Assembly: GCA_046330315.1 (NCBI GenBank)
Contig: JAXLSZ010000006.1
Span: forward strand, 62,001-126,000
Length of the DNA stretch: 64,000 nt
Origin: JAXLSZ01 sp046330315
Lineage (GTDB): Bacteria > Actinomycetota > Thermoleophilia > Solirubrobacterales > 70-9
Reading direction: 5' to 3'
Position numbers and translations under genes: made by a program. The notes under the pieces are model-generated. The model worked only from the letters and a program-made list of their open reading frames with translations. It searched no databases and was not told the DNA's origin. Of this stretch, positions 16,290 to 23,809 are shown piece by piece (within the stretch, counting starts at the first letter, position 1; every line of letters begins with the position of its first letter).

Positions 16290-17888
16290 TTGGGAGAGCC
16301 GGCCTTCGACTGCGACGTGGCGATCGTCGGCAGCGGGTTCGGCGGGGCGGCCAGCGCCCTGCGGCTCGCCGAGCGCGGTTACCGCGTGACCGTCCTCGAG
16401 GCGGGTCGGCGGCTGGCGCCGGGCGACATCCAGGCGGCGCGGCGATCGCTCCGAGCCTTCCTCTGGCAGCCCGGGCTCGGCCTGCGCGGCTACTTCTGGG
16501 AGCGCGTCTTCCGCCACGTCGGGATCATCGGGGCGAGCGGCGTCGGGGGCGGCTCGATCGTCTGGGCGGCGGTGCTGCTGCGGCCCGGGCCCGAGTTCTT
16601 CGGCGACCCGGCCTGGCGCGGGCTGGCCGACTGGGAGGGAGAGCTGACTCCCCACTACGAGACCGCATCGAGAATGCTCGGCCGGGTCGTCAACCCCCAC
16701 CTCTCCGAGCAGGACGATCACCTGCGCGCCGCCGCGACCGAGCTGGGCGCCGAGGAGAGCTTCGGCCCGGTGCCGCTGGGGGTCTTCTTCGGCGAGGGGC
16801 CCCGGCGCGTCTCTGCGGACCCCTTCTTCGACGGTGAGGGGCCGCCGCGGACCGGCTGCCGCCTCTGCGGCGGGTGCCTGGCCGGCTGCCCCTACGGCTC
16901 CAAGAACACCCTCGACCTCAACTACCTCCACCTCGCCGAGGCCAGGGGCGCGCGGATCCTCCCCAGGCACCGGGTCTCCGCCTTGACCCCCCTCGAAGGC
17001 GGCGGCTACGAGCTGCGCTCCGAGGACCCGCTGGCACCGCGGCGCAAGAGGCCGGCGCTCCGCGCGCGCAGGGTCGTGCTGGCGGCCGGCGTGCTCGGCA
17101 CCCTCGAGCTGCTGTTCCGCTGCCGCGACGACCTCGGGAGCCTGCCCCGGGTGTCCGGGCGCCTCGGCCACCGGGTCCGCACCAACTCGGAGGCCGTCAC
17201 CGGGGTGCTCGCCGAGGATCGCGACGTCGACCTGCTCGATGGCCCCTCCATCAGCTCGGACTTCCACCCCGACCCGCTCACCCACGTCACTCAGAACCGC
17301 TACCGGAGCGGAGGGCGCCTCCTGCGGGTCCAGCTCGGCCCTCTCACCGACGGCGGGCGGCCGGGCGTGCGGGCCCTCGCCACCGCGGCCGCCATCCTCT
17401 CCCAACCCGCCGAGCACCTCCGCCTGCTAGGGGCCCGCCGCTTCGAGGAGCGCTTCACCGCGCTGACCGTGATGCAGCGCGCCGACAACGAGCTGCGGTT
17501 CCGCTGGGGCCGCAGCCCGGTCCGCCCCTGGAGACGGGCGCTTCGCTCCGAGGCGGTCGCCGGCCGCAGGGCGCCGAGCTACCTGCCGGTGGCCAACCGG
17601 GTCACCCGCGCGTACGCGCGCTCGCAGGGAGGCCGGCCGCTCAACCTCCTCCCCGAGAGCATCGGCAACCTCTCGGTCACCGCGCACGTGCTCGGGGGCG
17701 CGGTGATCGGCGCCTCACCCGCCGTGGGGGTGATCGACCCCCGTCACGAGGTCTTCGGGCACCCCGGCCTCTACGTCGCCGACGCCTCGGCGATCCCGGC
17801 CAACCCGGGGGTCAACCCGTCGCTCACCATCACCGCCCTGGCCGAGCGCTTCGCAGCCGGGTGGCAGGCCTGCGACGATTCCCGGTAA
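16290..17888 (+). CDS. GMC-family FAD-dependent oxidoreductase (cholesterol-oxidase-like)
   Basis: 532 residues. The N-terminal FAD-binding motif is VAIVGSGFGGAASALRLAE, followed by VLEAGRRL and the GASGVGGGSIVWA flavin contact. The C-terminal GMC_oxred_C signature has NLSVTAHVLGGAVIG with the catalytic His, and VADASAIPANPGVNPSLTITALA. A Cys cluster CRLCGGCLAGCPYGSKN sits near residue 195, as in cholesterol-oxidase-like members of actinobacteria. No signal peptide. The start is taken as TTG 16290, as there is no ATG or GTG nearby and it lies 3 bases after the preceding stop. Substrate is probably a sterol or other hydrophobic alcohol. Confidence 0.85.
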   Translation: MGEPAFDCDVAIVGSGFGGAASALRLAERGYRVTVLEAGRRLAPGDIQAARRSLRAFLWQPGLGLRGYFWERVFRHVGIIGASGVGGGSIVWAAVLLRPGPEFFGDPAWRGLADWEGELTPHYETASRMLGRVVNPHLSEQDDHLRAAATELGAEESFGPVPLGVFFGEGPRRVSADPFFDGEGPPRTGCRLCGGCLAGCPYGSKNTLDLNYLHLAEARGARILPRHRVSALTPLEGGGYELRSEDPLAPRRKRPALRARRVVLAAGVLGTLELLFRCRDDLGSLPRVSGRLGHRVRTNSEAVTGVLAEDRDVDLLDGPSISSDFHPDPLTHVTQNRYRSGGRLLRVQLGPLTDGGRPGVRALATAAAILSQPAEHLRLLGARRFEERFTALTVMQRADNELRFRWGRSPVRPWRRALRSEAVAGRRAPSYLPVANRVTRAYARSQGGRPLNLLPESIGNLSVTAHVLGGAVIGASPAVGVIDPRHEVFGHPGLYVADASAIPANPGVNPSLTITALAERFAAGWQACDDSR

Positions 17889-17919
17889 CCGAGAATGCCC
17901 CGCCACCTGGAGGTCACAC

Positions 17920-18066
17920 GTGAACGAGCAGATCATCACCATCACCCTGAGCAGGGAGGACGCCGAGGTGCTGCTGGGGGTGCTCTCCTCGGAGCGCTAC
18001 AACCCGGACGCCGAGGTCGTCTGCGACGGCGTCCGCAAGCAGCTCGACGAGGCGCTGGCCTCCTAA
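17920..18066 (+). CDS. 48-residue conserved-looking small protein
   Basis: GTG 17920 preceded by GGAGG at 6-nt spacing opens a 48-codon frame ending TAA at 18066: MNEQIITITLSREDAEVLLG.. ending DGVRKQLDEALAS. It looks like a compact beta-strand plus two-helix unit, with third-position GC and amino-acid use normal for the host. Similar stand-alone short proteins are seen in actinobacteria. It lies 54 bases before the ABC exporter genes. Function unknown; the ribosome site and codon use make me think it is real. Confidence 0.62.
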   Translation: MNEQIITITLSREDAEVLLGVLSSERYNPDAEVVCDGVRKQLDEALAS

Positions 18067-18119
18067 CCGGGGGCGCCGGGACAGGGTCAGGCGGCGGGAC
18101 GGGGTCCTGAGAGGCTGCG

Positions 18120-19004
18120 ATGGCCGCGGTCATTGAGGCCTCCGGCCTGAGCAAGCACTTCGGCGCCACCACGGCCCTGGACTCGCTCGACCTGCGGATC
18201 CCGCCCGGGGAGGTCTTCGGCTTCCTGGGCCCCAACGGAGCTGGCAAGACGACGACGATCCGGCTGCTGCTGGGGCTGATCCGCCCCAGCGCCGGGTCGG
18301 CGCGGATCCACGGCCACGACGCCTGGTCGGACCCGGTCGAGGCGCACCGCCACGTCGCGGTCGTCCCCGCCGACCCGGCCCTCTGGCCGCAGCTCACCGC
18401 GCACGAGACCTTCGACCTGCTCGGCAACCTGCACGGCGGCTTCGACGCCGGCTACCGCGACGAGCTGATCGAGCGCTTCGAGCTCGAACCCGACAAGAAG
18501 GTCCGCGCCTTCTCGACCGGCAACCGCCAGAAGGTGGCGCTGATCGCCGCCTTCATGAAACGCGCCGACGTGCTGATCTTCGACGAGCCGACCAGCGGGC
18601 TCGACCCGCTGCGCAAGGTCGTCTTCCGCGAGTGCCTTGCCGAGGCCAAGCAGCGTGGCCAGACCGTCTTCCTCTCCTCCCACCTGCTGATCGAGGTCGA
18701 GGCCAGCGCCGACCGGGTCGGCCTGCTGCGCCGCGGAAGGCTCGTCGAGGTGGGGACGTTCGAGGAGCTGCGCCACCTCAGCGCGGTGAGAATCGACGCG
18801 ACCTTCCCCGGCGAGGTCCCCGAGGTGGAGGAACTGGAGGGGGTCGAGGACGTGCGGGTGGACGGCCGCCGCCTCAGCTTCCACGTACACGGCCCGATCG
18901 CCCCCGTCCTGGAGGCGATCGCGCCGGCCCGGCCGATCCATCTGACCAGCCGCGAGCCCTCCCTCGAGGACCTCTTCCTGGCCCGCTATGGCGCCGAGGA
19001 CTGA
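18120..19004 (+). CDS. ABC-2 type exporter, ATP-binding subunit
   Basis: 294 residues. Walker A GPNGAGKTTT, Q-loop region VAVVPADPALW (Q replaced by P-A-D, seen in some ABC-2 ATPases), signature FSTGNRQKVALIAAF (a variant of LSGGQ), Walker B VLIFDEPTSGLDPL and switch His SSHLL. A C-terminal ~80-residue extension is typical of DrrA/NatA-like exporters. The gene overlaps the permease by 17 bases, so the two form one exporter. Substrate unknown (drug, lipid or peptide). Confidence 0.92.
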   Translation: MAAVIEASGLSKHFGATTALDSLDLRIPPGEVFGFLGPNGAGKTTTIRLLLGLIRPSAGSARIHGHDAWSDPVEAHRHVAVVPADPALWPQLTAHETFDLLGNLHGGFDAGYRDELIERFELEPDKKVRAFSTGNRQKVALIAAFMKRADVLIFDEPTSGLDPLRKVVFRECLAEAKQRGQTVFLSSHLLIEVEASADRVGLLRRGRLVEVGTFEELRHLSAVRIDATFPGEVPEVEELEGVEDVRVDGRRLSFHVHGPIAPVLEAIAPARPIHLTSREPSLEDLFLARYGAED

Positions 19005-20622
19005 GGCCCCCCGCCGCGGCTCGCTCGTCGCCGGGCTCGCCTTCCGCCAGCTCGCCAGGGGGGCGATCGTCTGGGGGGGCGTCTTCGCCCTCACCGTGGT
19101 CGCCACTGTGTTCGCCTTCAGGTCCACCTACGGCACGCCGGCCGAGCGGGCGGAGCTGCTGCGCAGCTTCTCGGCCAACAGCGGGATCCGGGCGCTCTTC
19201 GGCCCGGGCCCGCAGATAGACCGGATCGGCGGCTTCCTGGCCTGGCGCACCCTCGGGCTGATGCCCCTGATCACCGGCATCTGGGGCCTGCTGGTGGCGA
19301 CCCGGCTGCTGCGCGGCGAGGAGGACCGGGGCCGCTGGGAGACACTGCTCGCCGCCCCGCTCACCGCGGCAAGGGCGACGCTCGCCACCCTGGCCGGGGT
19401 CGGGGCCGGGGCCGCCGTGATCTTCGCGATGACGGCGCTGGCGATCCTCGCCGCCGCCGCTGTCCCCGGCGACGTCCCGCTGGCCGGGGCGCTGTGGCTG
19501 GCGCTGGCGCTGGCGCTGGCCGCCCCGGCCTTCGCCGTGGTCGGCGCGCTGACCTCTCAGATCGCCCCCACGCGTCGCGAGGCCGCGGCGCTGGCGGGCG
19601 CAGTCTTCGCGGCCGCCTTCCTGGTCCGCGTCGCCGCGGACGGCTCGGCGAGCCTGGAGTGGCTGCGCTGGCTCACCCCTCTGGGCTGGATCGAGGAGAT
19701 GCGCCCGCTGACCGGCGCCCGGCCCGTGGCGCTGGTCCCGATGGTGGCATGGATCGCCGGGCTCGCGGCGGCGAGCGCTCGCCTGGCGGCGCGCCGCGAC
19801 CTCGGCGCCGCCACCCTCGCCCACAGCGACGACCGCGCCCCCCGCCACGCCGGGCTCGGGTCGGTGGCGGGGCTCTCGCTTCGCGAGTCCCTGAACGGGC
19901 TCATCGGGTGGTCGGCCGGGCTCGCGCTCACCGCCTTCGTCTTCGGCTTCATCTCCAAGGCGGTGGCCGACATCGCCCGCAACTCGGCCGGCATCCGGGC
20001 CCACGTGCGCAGCACCACCAGCGCCAGGGTCGACATCGCCAGCGCCGAGGGGTACCTGGCGCTCGTCTTCGTCTTCCTGGCGGTCGCCCTGGCGATCTAC
20101 GCGGTCACCCACGCGACCGCCGCCCGCGAGGAGGAGACGACCGGGCGTCTCGACACCCTGCTGACGACCCCGACCGGACGGCGCCATTGGCTGGGCGCGA
20201 GGGTGGTCGTGGCGCTGGGGTGCGCGGCGATCGCCGGCACCGCGATGGCGCTCGCCGCCTGGGCCGGAGCGGCGGTCAAGGACTCCGGCGTCGGCCTTCC
20301 CGACATGCTCGAGGCCGCGGGCAACACCCTGCCGGTGGTCGCCCTCTTCCTCGGGCTCGCGGTGATGGGGTTCGCCCTGGCCCCGCGCCACACGGGGGCG
20401 ATCGCCTTCGGGCTGGTCGGCGGCGCCTACCTGTGGGAGCAGACCGGGGCGATCGTCAAGGCGCCCGAGTGGGTGCTCGCCGTCTCCCCGTTCCACTGGC
20501 TCGCCCTGGTTCCCAGCGAGCCGTTCGACCCTCTCGCCTCGGTCGTCATGGCGTCGGTGGGCGTGCTCGCCGCCCTGGCGGGTCTGGAGGCCTTCCGCCG
20601 CCGCGACCTGGTCGGCGCCTGA
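18988..20622 (+). CDS. ABC-2 type exporter, membrane subunit
   Basis: 544 residues with about 12 hydrophobic segments arranged as two homologous six-helix halves, the second starting near GLSLRESLNGLIGWS. Each half carries the RWETLLAAPLT / GRLDTLLTTPTGR motif after its second helix, typical of ABC-2 exporters of the polyketide/tetronasin-resistance type. It overlaps the ATPase gene. Probably exports a hydrophobic compound; which one cannot be inferred. The following 154 bases to 20776 hold no gene I can support. Confidence 0.88.
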   Translation: MAPRTEAPRRGSLVAGLAFRQLARGAIVWGGVFALTVVATVFAFRSTYGTPAERAELLRSFSANSGIRALFGPGPQIDRIGGFLAWRTLGLMPLITGIWGLLVATRLLRGEEDRGRWETLLAAPLTAARATLATLAGVGAGAAVIFAMTALAILAAAAVPGDVPLAGALWLALALALAAPAFAVVGALTSQIAPTRREAAALAGAVFAAAFLVRVAADGSASLEWLRWLTPLGWIEEMRPLTGARPVALVPMVAWIAGLAAASARLAARRDLGAATLAHSDDRAPRHAGLGSVAGLSLRESLNGLIGWSAGLALTAFVFGFISKAVADIARNSAGIRAHVRSTTSARVDIASAEGYLALVFVFLAVALAIYAVTHATAAREEETTGRLDTLLTTPTGRRHWLGARVVVALGCAAIAGTAMALAAWAGAAVKDSGVGLPDMLEAAGNTLPVVALFLGLAVMGFALAPRHTGAIAFGLVGGAYLWEQTGAIVKAPEWVLAVSPFHWLALVPSEPFDPLASVVMASVGVLAALAGLEAFRRRDLVGA

Positions 20623-20776
20623 CCCGCGGCCAGGGTTCGGGGCCGGACGATCCTGGTCGCCTGCGCAAAGTCCACCCTCCGGGTCGGCACCGAGGCCCCC
20701 TCCCACACGGCCCGGCGTCAGCCCTCCCGGTCGCGGCGGAGATCCCGGGGTCCCTTCACGGTCGCGGCGCCGACGC

Positions 20777-21724
20777 TCATCGCGGCGGCTTGCGGGCGCG
20801 GATCAGCGCCGAGGCCGCCTGGTCGTGGACGCGGTGGGTCTCCTCGATCTCGACCTCCTCGAAGCCGGCCCGGACGAGCTCCTCGCGGAACTGCTCCGCG
20901 GTCAGGGCCCCGGCGATGCAGCCCGTCCACTGGGCCATGTCGCGGCGGGTGGCCTCGTCCATGCCGGGGTCGGCGATCACGTCGGAGACGGCGAAGCGCC
21001 CTCCGGGCCTCAGCACCCGGGCCGCCTCGCGGAGCACCGCGGGCTTGTCGGCGGAAAGGTTGATCACGCAGTTGGAGATGACCGCGTCGACCGAGGAGTC
21101 GGGGAGCGGGATGTCCTCGATCGTCCCCTTCAGGAACTCGGCGTTCTCGATCCCGGCCTCGCTCCGGTTGCGCCGCGCAAGGTCGAGCATCTCGTCGGTC
21201 ATGTCGAGACCGAAGGCACGCCCGGTCGGCCCCACCCGCCGGGCCGAGAGCAGCACGTCGATGCCGCCCCCGGACCCGAGGTCGAGCACGGTCTCACCCT
21301 CGCGCAGCTCGGCTACGGCGGTGGGGTTGCCACAGCCGAGGGAGACCAGCTTGGCGGCCTCCGGCAGGCTCTCCCGCTGATCGGACTCGTAGAGCGCCGC
21401 TCCGAAGGACCCGGCGGCGACCTCTGTGCCGCAACCGCCGGCCGTCGTCCCTTCGCCGCCGGCCTCTGTGCCGCAACCGCCGGCCGTCGTCCCTTCGCCG
21501 CCGGCCTCTGTGCCGCAACCGCCGGCCGTCGTCCCTTCGCCGCCGGCCTCGGAGACCCCCGCCCCGGAGCCGCAGCCTCCGGAACCCGAGGCATCCGCTG
21601 CGCTGTCCTCGCCCGGCCCCGCGCAGCAGCCTCCTCCACCCGCGCGGGCCTCGCTGACCGCGCTGGCCGCCGCCGCGTAGCGCGCGCGGACCGTCTCCCT
21701 GATCTCTTCGTCTAGCTCAGCCAT
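20777..21724 (-). CDS. arsM: Arsenite S-adenosylmethionine methyltransferase with Cys-containing tandem repeats
   Basis: 315 residues from ATG 21724, overlapping arsR by 13 bases. The SAM domain reads VLDLGSGGGIDVLLSA, then the ArsM Cys positions: FGAALYES...GCGNP, VISNCVINLS and TGCIAGALTAEQF, corresponding to the conserved arsenic-binding cysteines. It methylates As(III), giving less toxic or volatile species. Residues ~55-100 are unusual: three perfect 14-residue repeats (GGEGTTAGGCGTEA), each with one Cys, come after a CC pair (GGGGCCAGPG). They lie where other ArsM proteins have a short variable linker and could add As(III)-binding thiols. Confidence 0.92.
   Translation of the reverse strand: MAELDEEIRETVRARYAAAASAVSEARAGGGGCCAGPGEDSAADASGSGGCGSGAGVSEAGGEGTTAGGCGTEAGGEGTTAGGCGTEAGGEGTTAGGCGTEVAAGSFGAALYESDQRESLPEAAKLVSLGCGNPTAVAELREGETVLDLGSGGGIDVLLSARRVGPTGRAFGLDMTDEMLDLARRNRSEAGIENAEFLKGTIEDIPLPDSSVDAVISNCVINLSADKPAVLREAARVLRPGGRFAVSDVIADPGMDEATRRDMAQWTGCIAGALTAEQFREELVRAGFEEVEIEETHRVHDQAASALIRARKPPR
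21421..21546. repeat. 42-bp tandem repeat, three perfect copies inside arsM
   Basis: Units 21421-21462, 21463-21504 and 21505-21546 are identical and encode three copies of a 14-residue Cys-containing block. The period is a multiple of three, so copy-number change would keep the reading frame. Confidence 0.97.
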
Positions 21725-22065
21725 GCGGCAATCTCCTCCAGCGCCCCGGATTTCACGTAGTAGTAGGCCCACAGCCCGCGCCGCTCGGAATCGACGATCC
21801 CCGCCTCGCGCAGCACCCTGAGGTGATGGGAGACGGTGGGCTGGGAGAGGTCGAACAGGGGCACCAGCTCGCAGACGCAGACCTTGCCCGCGTGCTTTCG
21901 CAGCACGTCCACGAGCTGGAGGCGGATCGGGTCGCCAAGGGCCTTGGCGATCACCGCCATCCGCTCCGCGGAGCGGCGCTCCACTTCGGGATATGCGACC
22001 GGCCGGCAGCAGGGCTCGCCGGCGGGGCGCTTCCGCTTGGGGGCGAGCTCCAGATCGACAGCCAT
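21712..22065 (-). CDS. arsR: ArsR-family arsenic-responsive repressor
   Basis: 117-residue winged-helix repressor. The metal site motif KVCVCELVPLF is the classical C-V-C-[DE]-L in the DNA-binding helix region, the recognition helix is LSQPTVSHHLRVLREAG, and an N-terminal CC pair (EPCCRP) may add a ligand. As(III) binding should release it from DNA. ATG 22065 lies 7 nt after a TATATA -10, so the mRNA is probably leaderless. It is the first gene of arsR-arsM and divergent from the aquaporin-arsC pair. Confidence 0.94.
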   Translation of the reverse strand: MAVDLELAPKRKRPAGEPCCRPVAYPEVERRSAERMAVIAKALGDPIRLQLVDVLRKHAGKVCVCELVPLFDLSQPTVSHHLRVLREAGIVDSERRGLWAYYYVKSGALEEIAAWLS

Positions 22066-22118
22066 CTATTTATATATATCGATTGTATTGACGAATGTCA
22101 AGGTTTATTCTCCACCCG
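22066..22118. promoter_or_regulatory. Divergent ars promoters sharing one operator
   Basis: Inverted repeat TTGAC-GAAT-GTCAA at 22088-22101. For arsR (minus): -35 TTGACA (22101-22096, inside the palindrome), 17-nt spacer, -10 TATATA (22078-22073). For the aquaporin (plus): -35-like TTGTAT (22083-22088), 17-nt spacer containing the palindrome, -10 TATTCT (22106-22111). A repressor on the palindrome would block both. This is the only strongly AT-rich stretch in the neighbourhood. Confidence 0.75.
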
Positions 22119-22805
22119 GTGAGACCCGACCTGCCCAGGCGCTGCGCCGCCGAGGCGCTTGCCACCTTCGCCCTCGTCTTCGCGGGCTGCGGCGCCGTGG
22201 TCGCAAACGCGAGCTACGGCGGCACGCTGGGATCGGTGGGCGTCGCGCTGGCCTTCGGCCTGGTGATCATGGTCATGGTCTATGCCACCGGCCACCTCTC
22301 CGGCGCCCACATCAACCCGGCGGTCACCGCGGCCTTCGTGGTGGCCCGCCACTTCCCCGGCCGGGAGGCCGCCGCCTACGTCGGCGCCCAGTGCGCGGGC
22401 GCGATCGCCGCGGCGCTCGTGCTGCTCGCGGTGTGGCCCGATCAGCCGGCGAACCTCGGCGCCACCGTGCCGACCGTCGGGGCCGGCAGCGCCGTGCTCT
22501 ACGAGACGATCTTGACGGCGCTTTTGATGTTCGTGATCACGGCGGTGGCCACCGACACCCGGGCGGTGGGCGCCGCCGCGGCGATCGCGATCGGGGGAAC
22601 GGTCGGCCTGGACGCCCTCTTCGGCGGCCCGGTGACCGGCGCCTCGATGAACCCGGCCCGCAGCCTCGGTCCCGCGGTCGCAAGCGGCGAGTGGGACGAC
22701 TTCTGGGTCTATCTGGCCGGCCCCCTCCTCGGGGCGGTGCTCGGCGCCCTCGCCTACCGGCTGGTCCGCGGCGGGCGCGCAGCAGCGGAGGGAGCGGGGT
22801 CCTGA
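22119..22805 (+). CDS. MIP-family aquaporin/aquaglyceroporin in arsenic cluster (AqpS-like)
   Basis: Six-helix channel with both NPA boxes: GAHINPAVTAAF and GASMNPARSLGP. About 228 residues from GTG 22119, which follows TATTCT by 7 nt; an ATG at 22095 is in frame but would lie within the operator and upstream of the predicted transcription start. In arsenic clusters such channels let As(OH)3 leave the cell down its gradient after arsenate reduction, replacing an ArsB/Acr3 pump. The next gene, arsC, begins on the last base of its stop codon, so the two are coupled. Confidence 0.9.
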   Translation: MRPDLPRRCAAEALATFALVFAGCGAVVANASYGGTLGSVGVALAFGLVIMVMVYATGHLSGAHINPAVTAAFVVARHFPGREAAAYVGAQCAGAIAAALVLLAVWPDQPANLGATVPTVGAGSAVLYETILTALLMFVITAVATDTRAVGAAAAIAIGGTVGLDALFGGPVTGASMNPARSLGPAVASGEWDDFWVYLAGPLLGAVLGALAYRLVRGGRAAAEGAGS

Positions 22806-23206
22806 TGGCCAACGTCCTCTTCGTCTGCCTGCACAACGCCGGGCGCTCCCAGATCAGCGAGGCGCTCTTCTCGGCCGCCGCCGGCGGGCGCCACGCGGCG
22901 CGCTCTGCCGGGACCACGCCGGCCGGGCGCGTGCACCCCGAGGTGGTCGCGGCGATGGCCGAGCTGGGAATCGACCTATCCGGGCGGGTCCCGCGACGCC
23001 TCGAGCGGGCCGACGCCGAGTGGGCCGACGTCGTCGTGACGATGGGCTGCGGCGACGAGTGCCCCTACGTCCCCGGCCGCCGCTATCTCGACTGGGACCT
23101 CGCCGACCCGCGCGGGCGGCCGCTCGAGGAGGTCCGCGCCGCGCGCGAGGAGATCTCCGGCCGGGTGAGGGCCCTGGTGGCCGAGCTCGACCGGGCGGCC
23201 GGTTAG
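22805..23206 (+). CDS. arsC: Arsenate reductase, low-molecular-weight phosphatase type
   Basis: 133 residues. The LMW-PTP P-loop is VCLHNAGRSQIS (C-x5-R-S), and the second redox region is VVTMGCGDECPYVPGRRYLDWDLADP, with the Cys pair and the DP acid. This matches thioredoxin- or mycothiol-coupled ArsC enzymes of Gram-positive bacteria. It reduces As(V) to As(III), which the adjacent aquaporin can export and ArsM can methylate. Start ATG 22805 overlaps the aquaporin stop by one base; 3' end overlaps the convergent gene by 4 bases. Confidence 0.94.
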   Translation: MANVLFVCLHNAGRSQISEALFSAAAGGRHAARSAGTTPAGRVHPEVVAAMAELGIDLSGRVPRRLERADAEWADVVVTMGCGDECPYVPGRRYLDWDLADPRGRPLEEVRAAREEISGRVRALVAELDRAAG

Positions 23207-23511
23207 CCGGCCAGCCTCTCCTCGAGCGCCGCGAGCTGCCGCCTCAGGCGTCCGGCGGCCGGGGGGCCGAAGCCCGGGGCCGAGACGGTCACGGAGACCT
23301 CGGTGCGCCCCGGCGCCTCCCCGCGCAGCTCCATGCTGACCCTCGAGGGCGCGTTCTTGCACGGGACCCAGGCGGGATCCTCCTCCCCCACGAGCCGGCC
23401 CTCCGCGGGGGTGGCGACGTCCCAGCCGAGCTCGGTGAGGACACGGGCGCAGCGGCCCGCGACCTGCTCGGCGGAGCCGCCGAGCGACACGCGCGAGCTC
23501 ACGCGGGCCAT
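23203..23511 (-). CDS. Small hypothetical protein
   Basis: 102 residues from ATG 23511 (an ATG at 23526 is also possible). Sequence MARVSSRVSLGGSAEQVAGR... with GWDVATPAEGRLVGEEDPAW suggests a small alpha/beta fold resembling SRPBCC-like or DUF1499-like proteins, but I cannot place it. Its end overlaps arsC (convergent) and it lies next to the amphi-Trp gene on the same strand, 38 bases away, so the two may be co-transcribed. Confidence 0.6.
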   Translation of the reverse strand: MARVSSRVSLGGSAEQVAGRCARVLTELGWDVATPAEGRLVGEEDPAWVPCKNAPSRVSMELRGEAPGRTEVSVTVSAPGFGPPAAGRLRRQLAALEERLAG

Positions 23512-23548
23512 CCGCCCCCCAGGCACCGGACGGGCGGGCTGCCGGCTC

Positions 23549-23767
23549 TCACCACTTCAGCTCGATCTCCAGCTCCCGCTCGTCGGTCTCGACCTCGAGC
23601 TCGACCTTCATCCGCACCTCGTCGGGAATGTGGACGGTGATCTTCATCCCCTCGCGCTCGAACTCGACGTCGTTGTGGCGGGCCAGCATGTCGGCCAGAC
23701 CGCGCAGCCGCTCGGCGGCCTCCTCGCGGCTCAGGGTCTCCTTCTGCTCGATCTCGAAGATGTCCAT
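23549..23767 (-). CDS. Amphi-Trp domain protein
   Basis: 72 residues, MDIFEIEQKETLSREEAAER... ending ELEIELKW. The pattern (E-x-x-x-x-S-R-E-E-A-A-x-x-L near the start, V-x-V-P/H-D-E-V in the middle, terminal alternating acidic strand with K-W) is that of the amphi-Trp domain family. These are small proteins of unknown role in bacteria and archaea. Strong AAGGAGA ribosome site just upstream. Cytoplasmic. Confidence 0.8.
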   Translation of the reverse strand: MDIFEIEQKETLSREEAAERLRGLADMLARHNDVEFEREGMKITVHIPDEVRMKVELEVETDERELEIELKW

Positions 23768-23809
23768 CGGTCTCCTTTCTTCCGGCGCCCGGGCGGCGCC
23801 GCTGGGTGC

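Noticed and set aside
20718..20780. 20-codon frame overlapping the arsM stop (ATGA)
   Set aside because: Too short, no ribosome site of its own, composition like translated non-coding DNA. Possible but not supportable.
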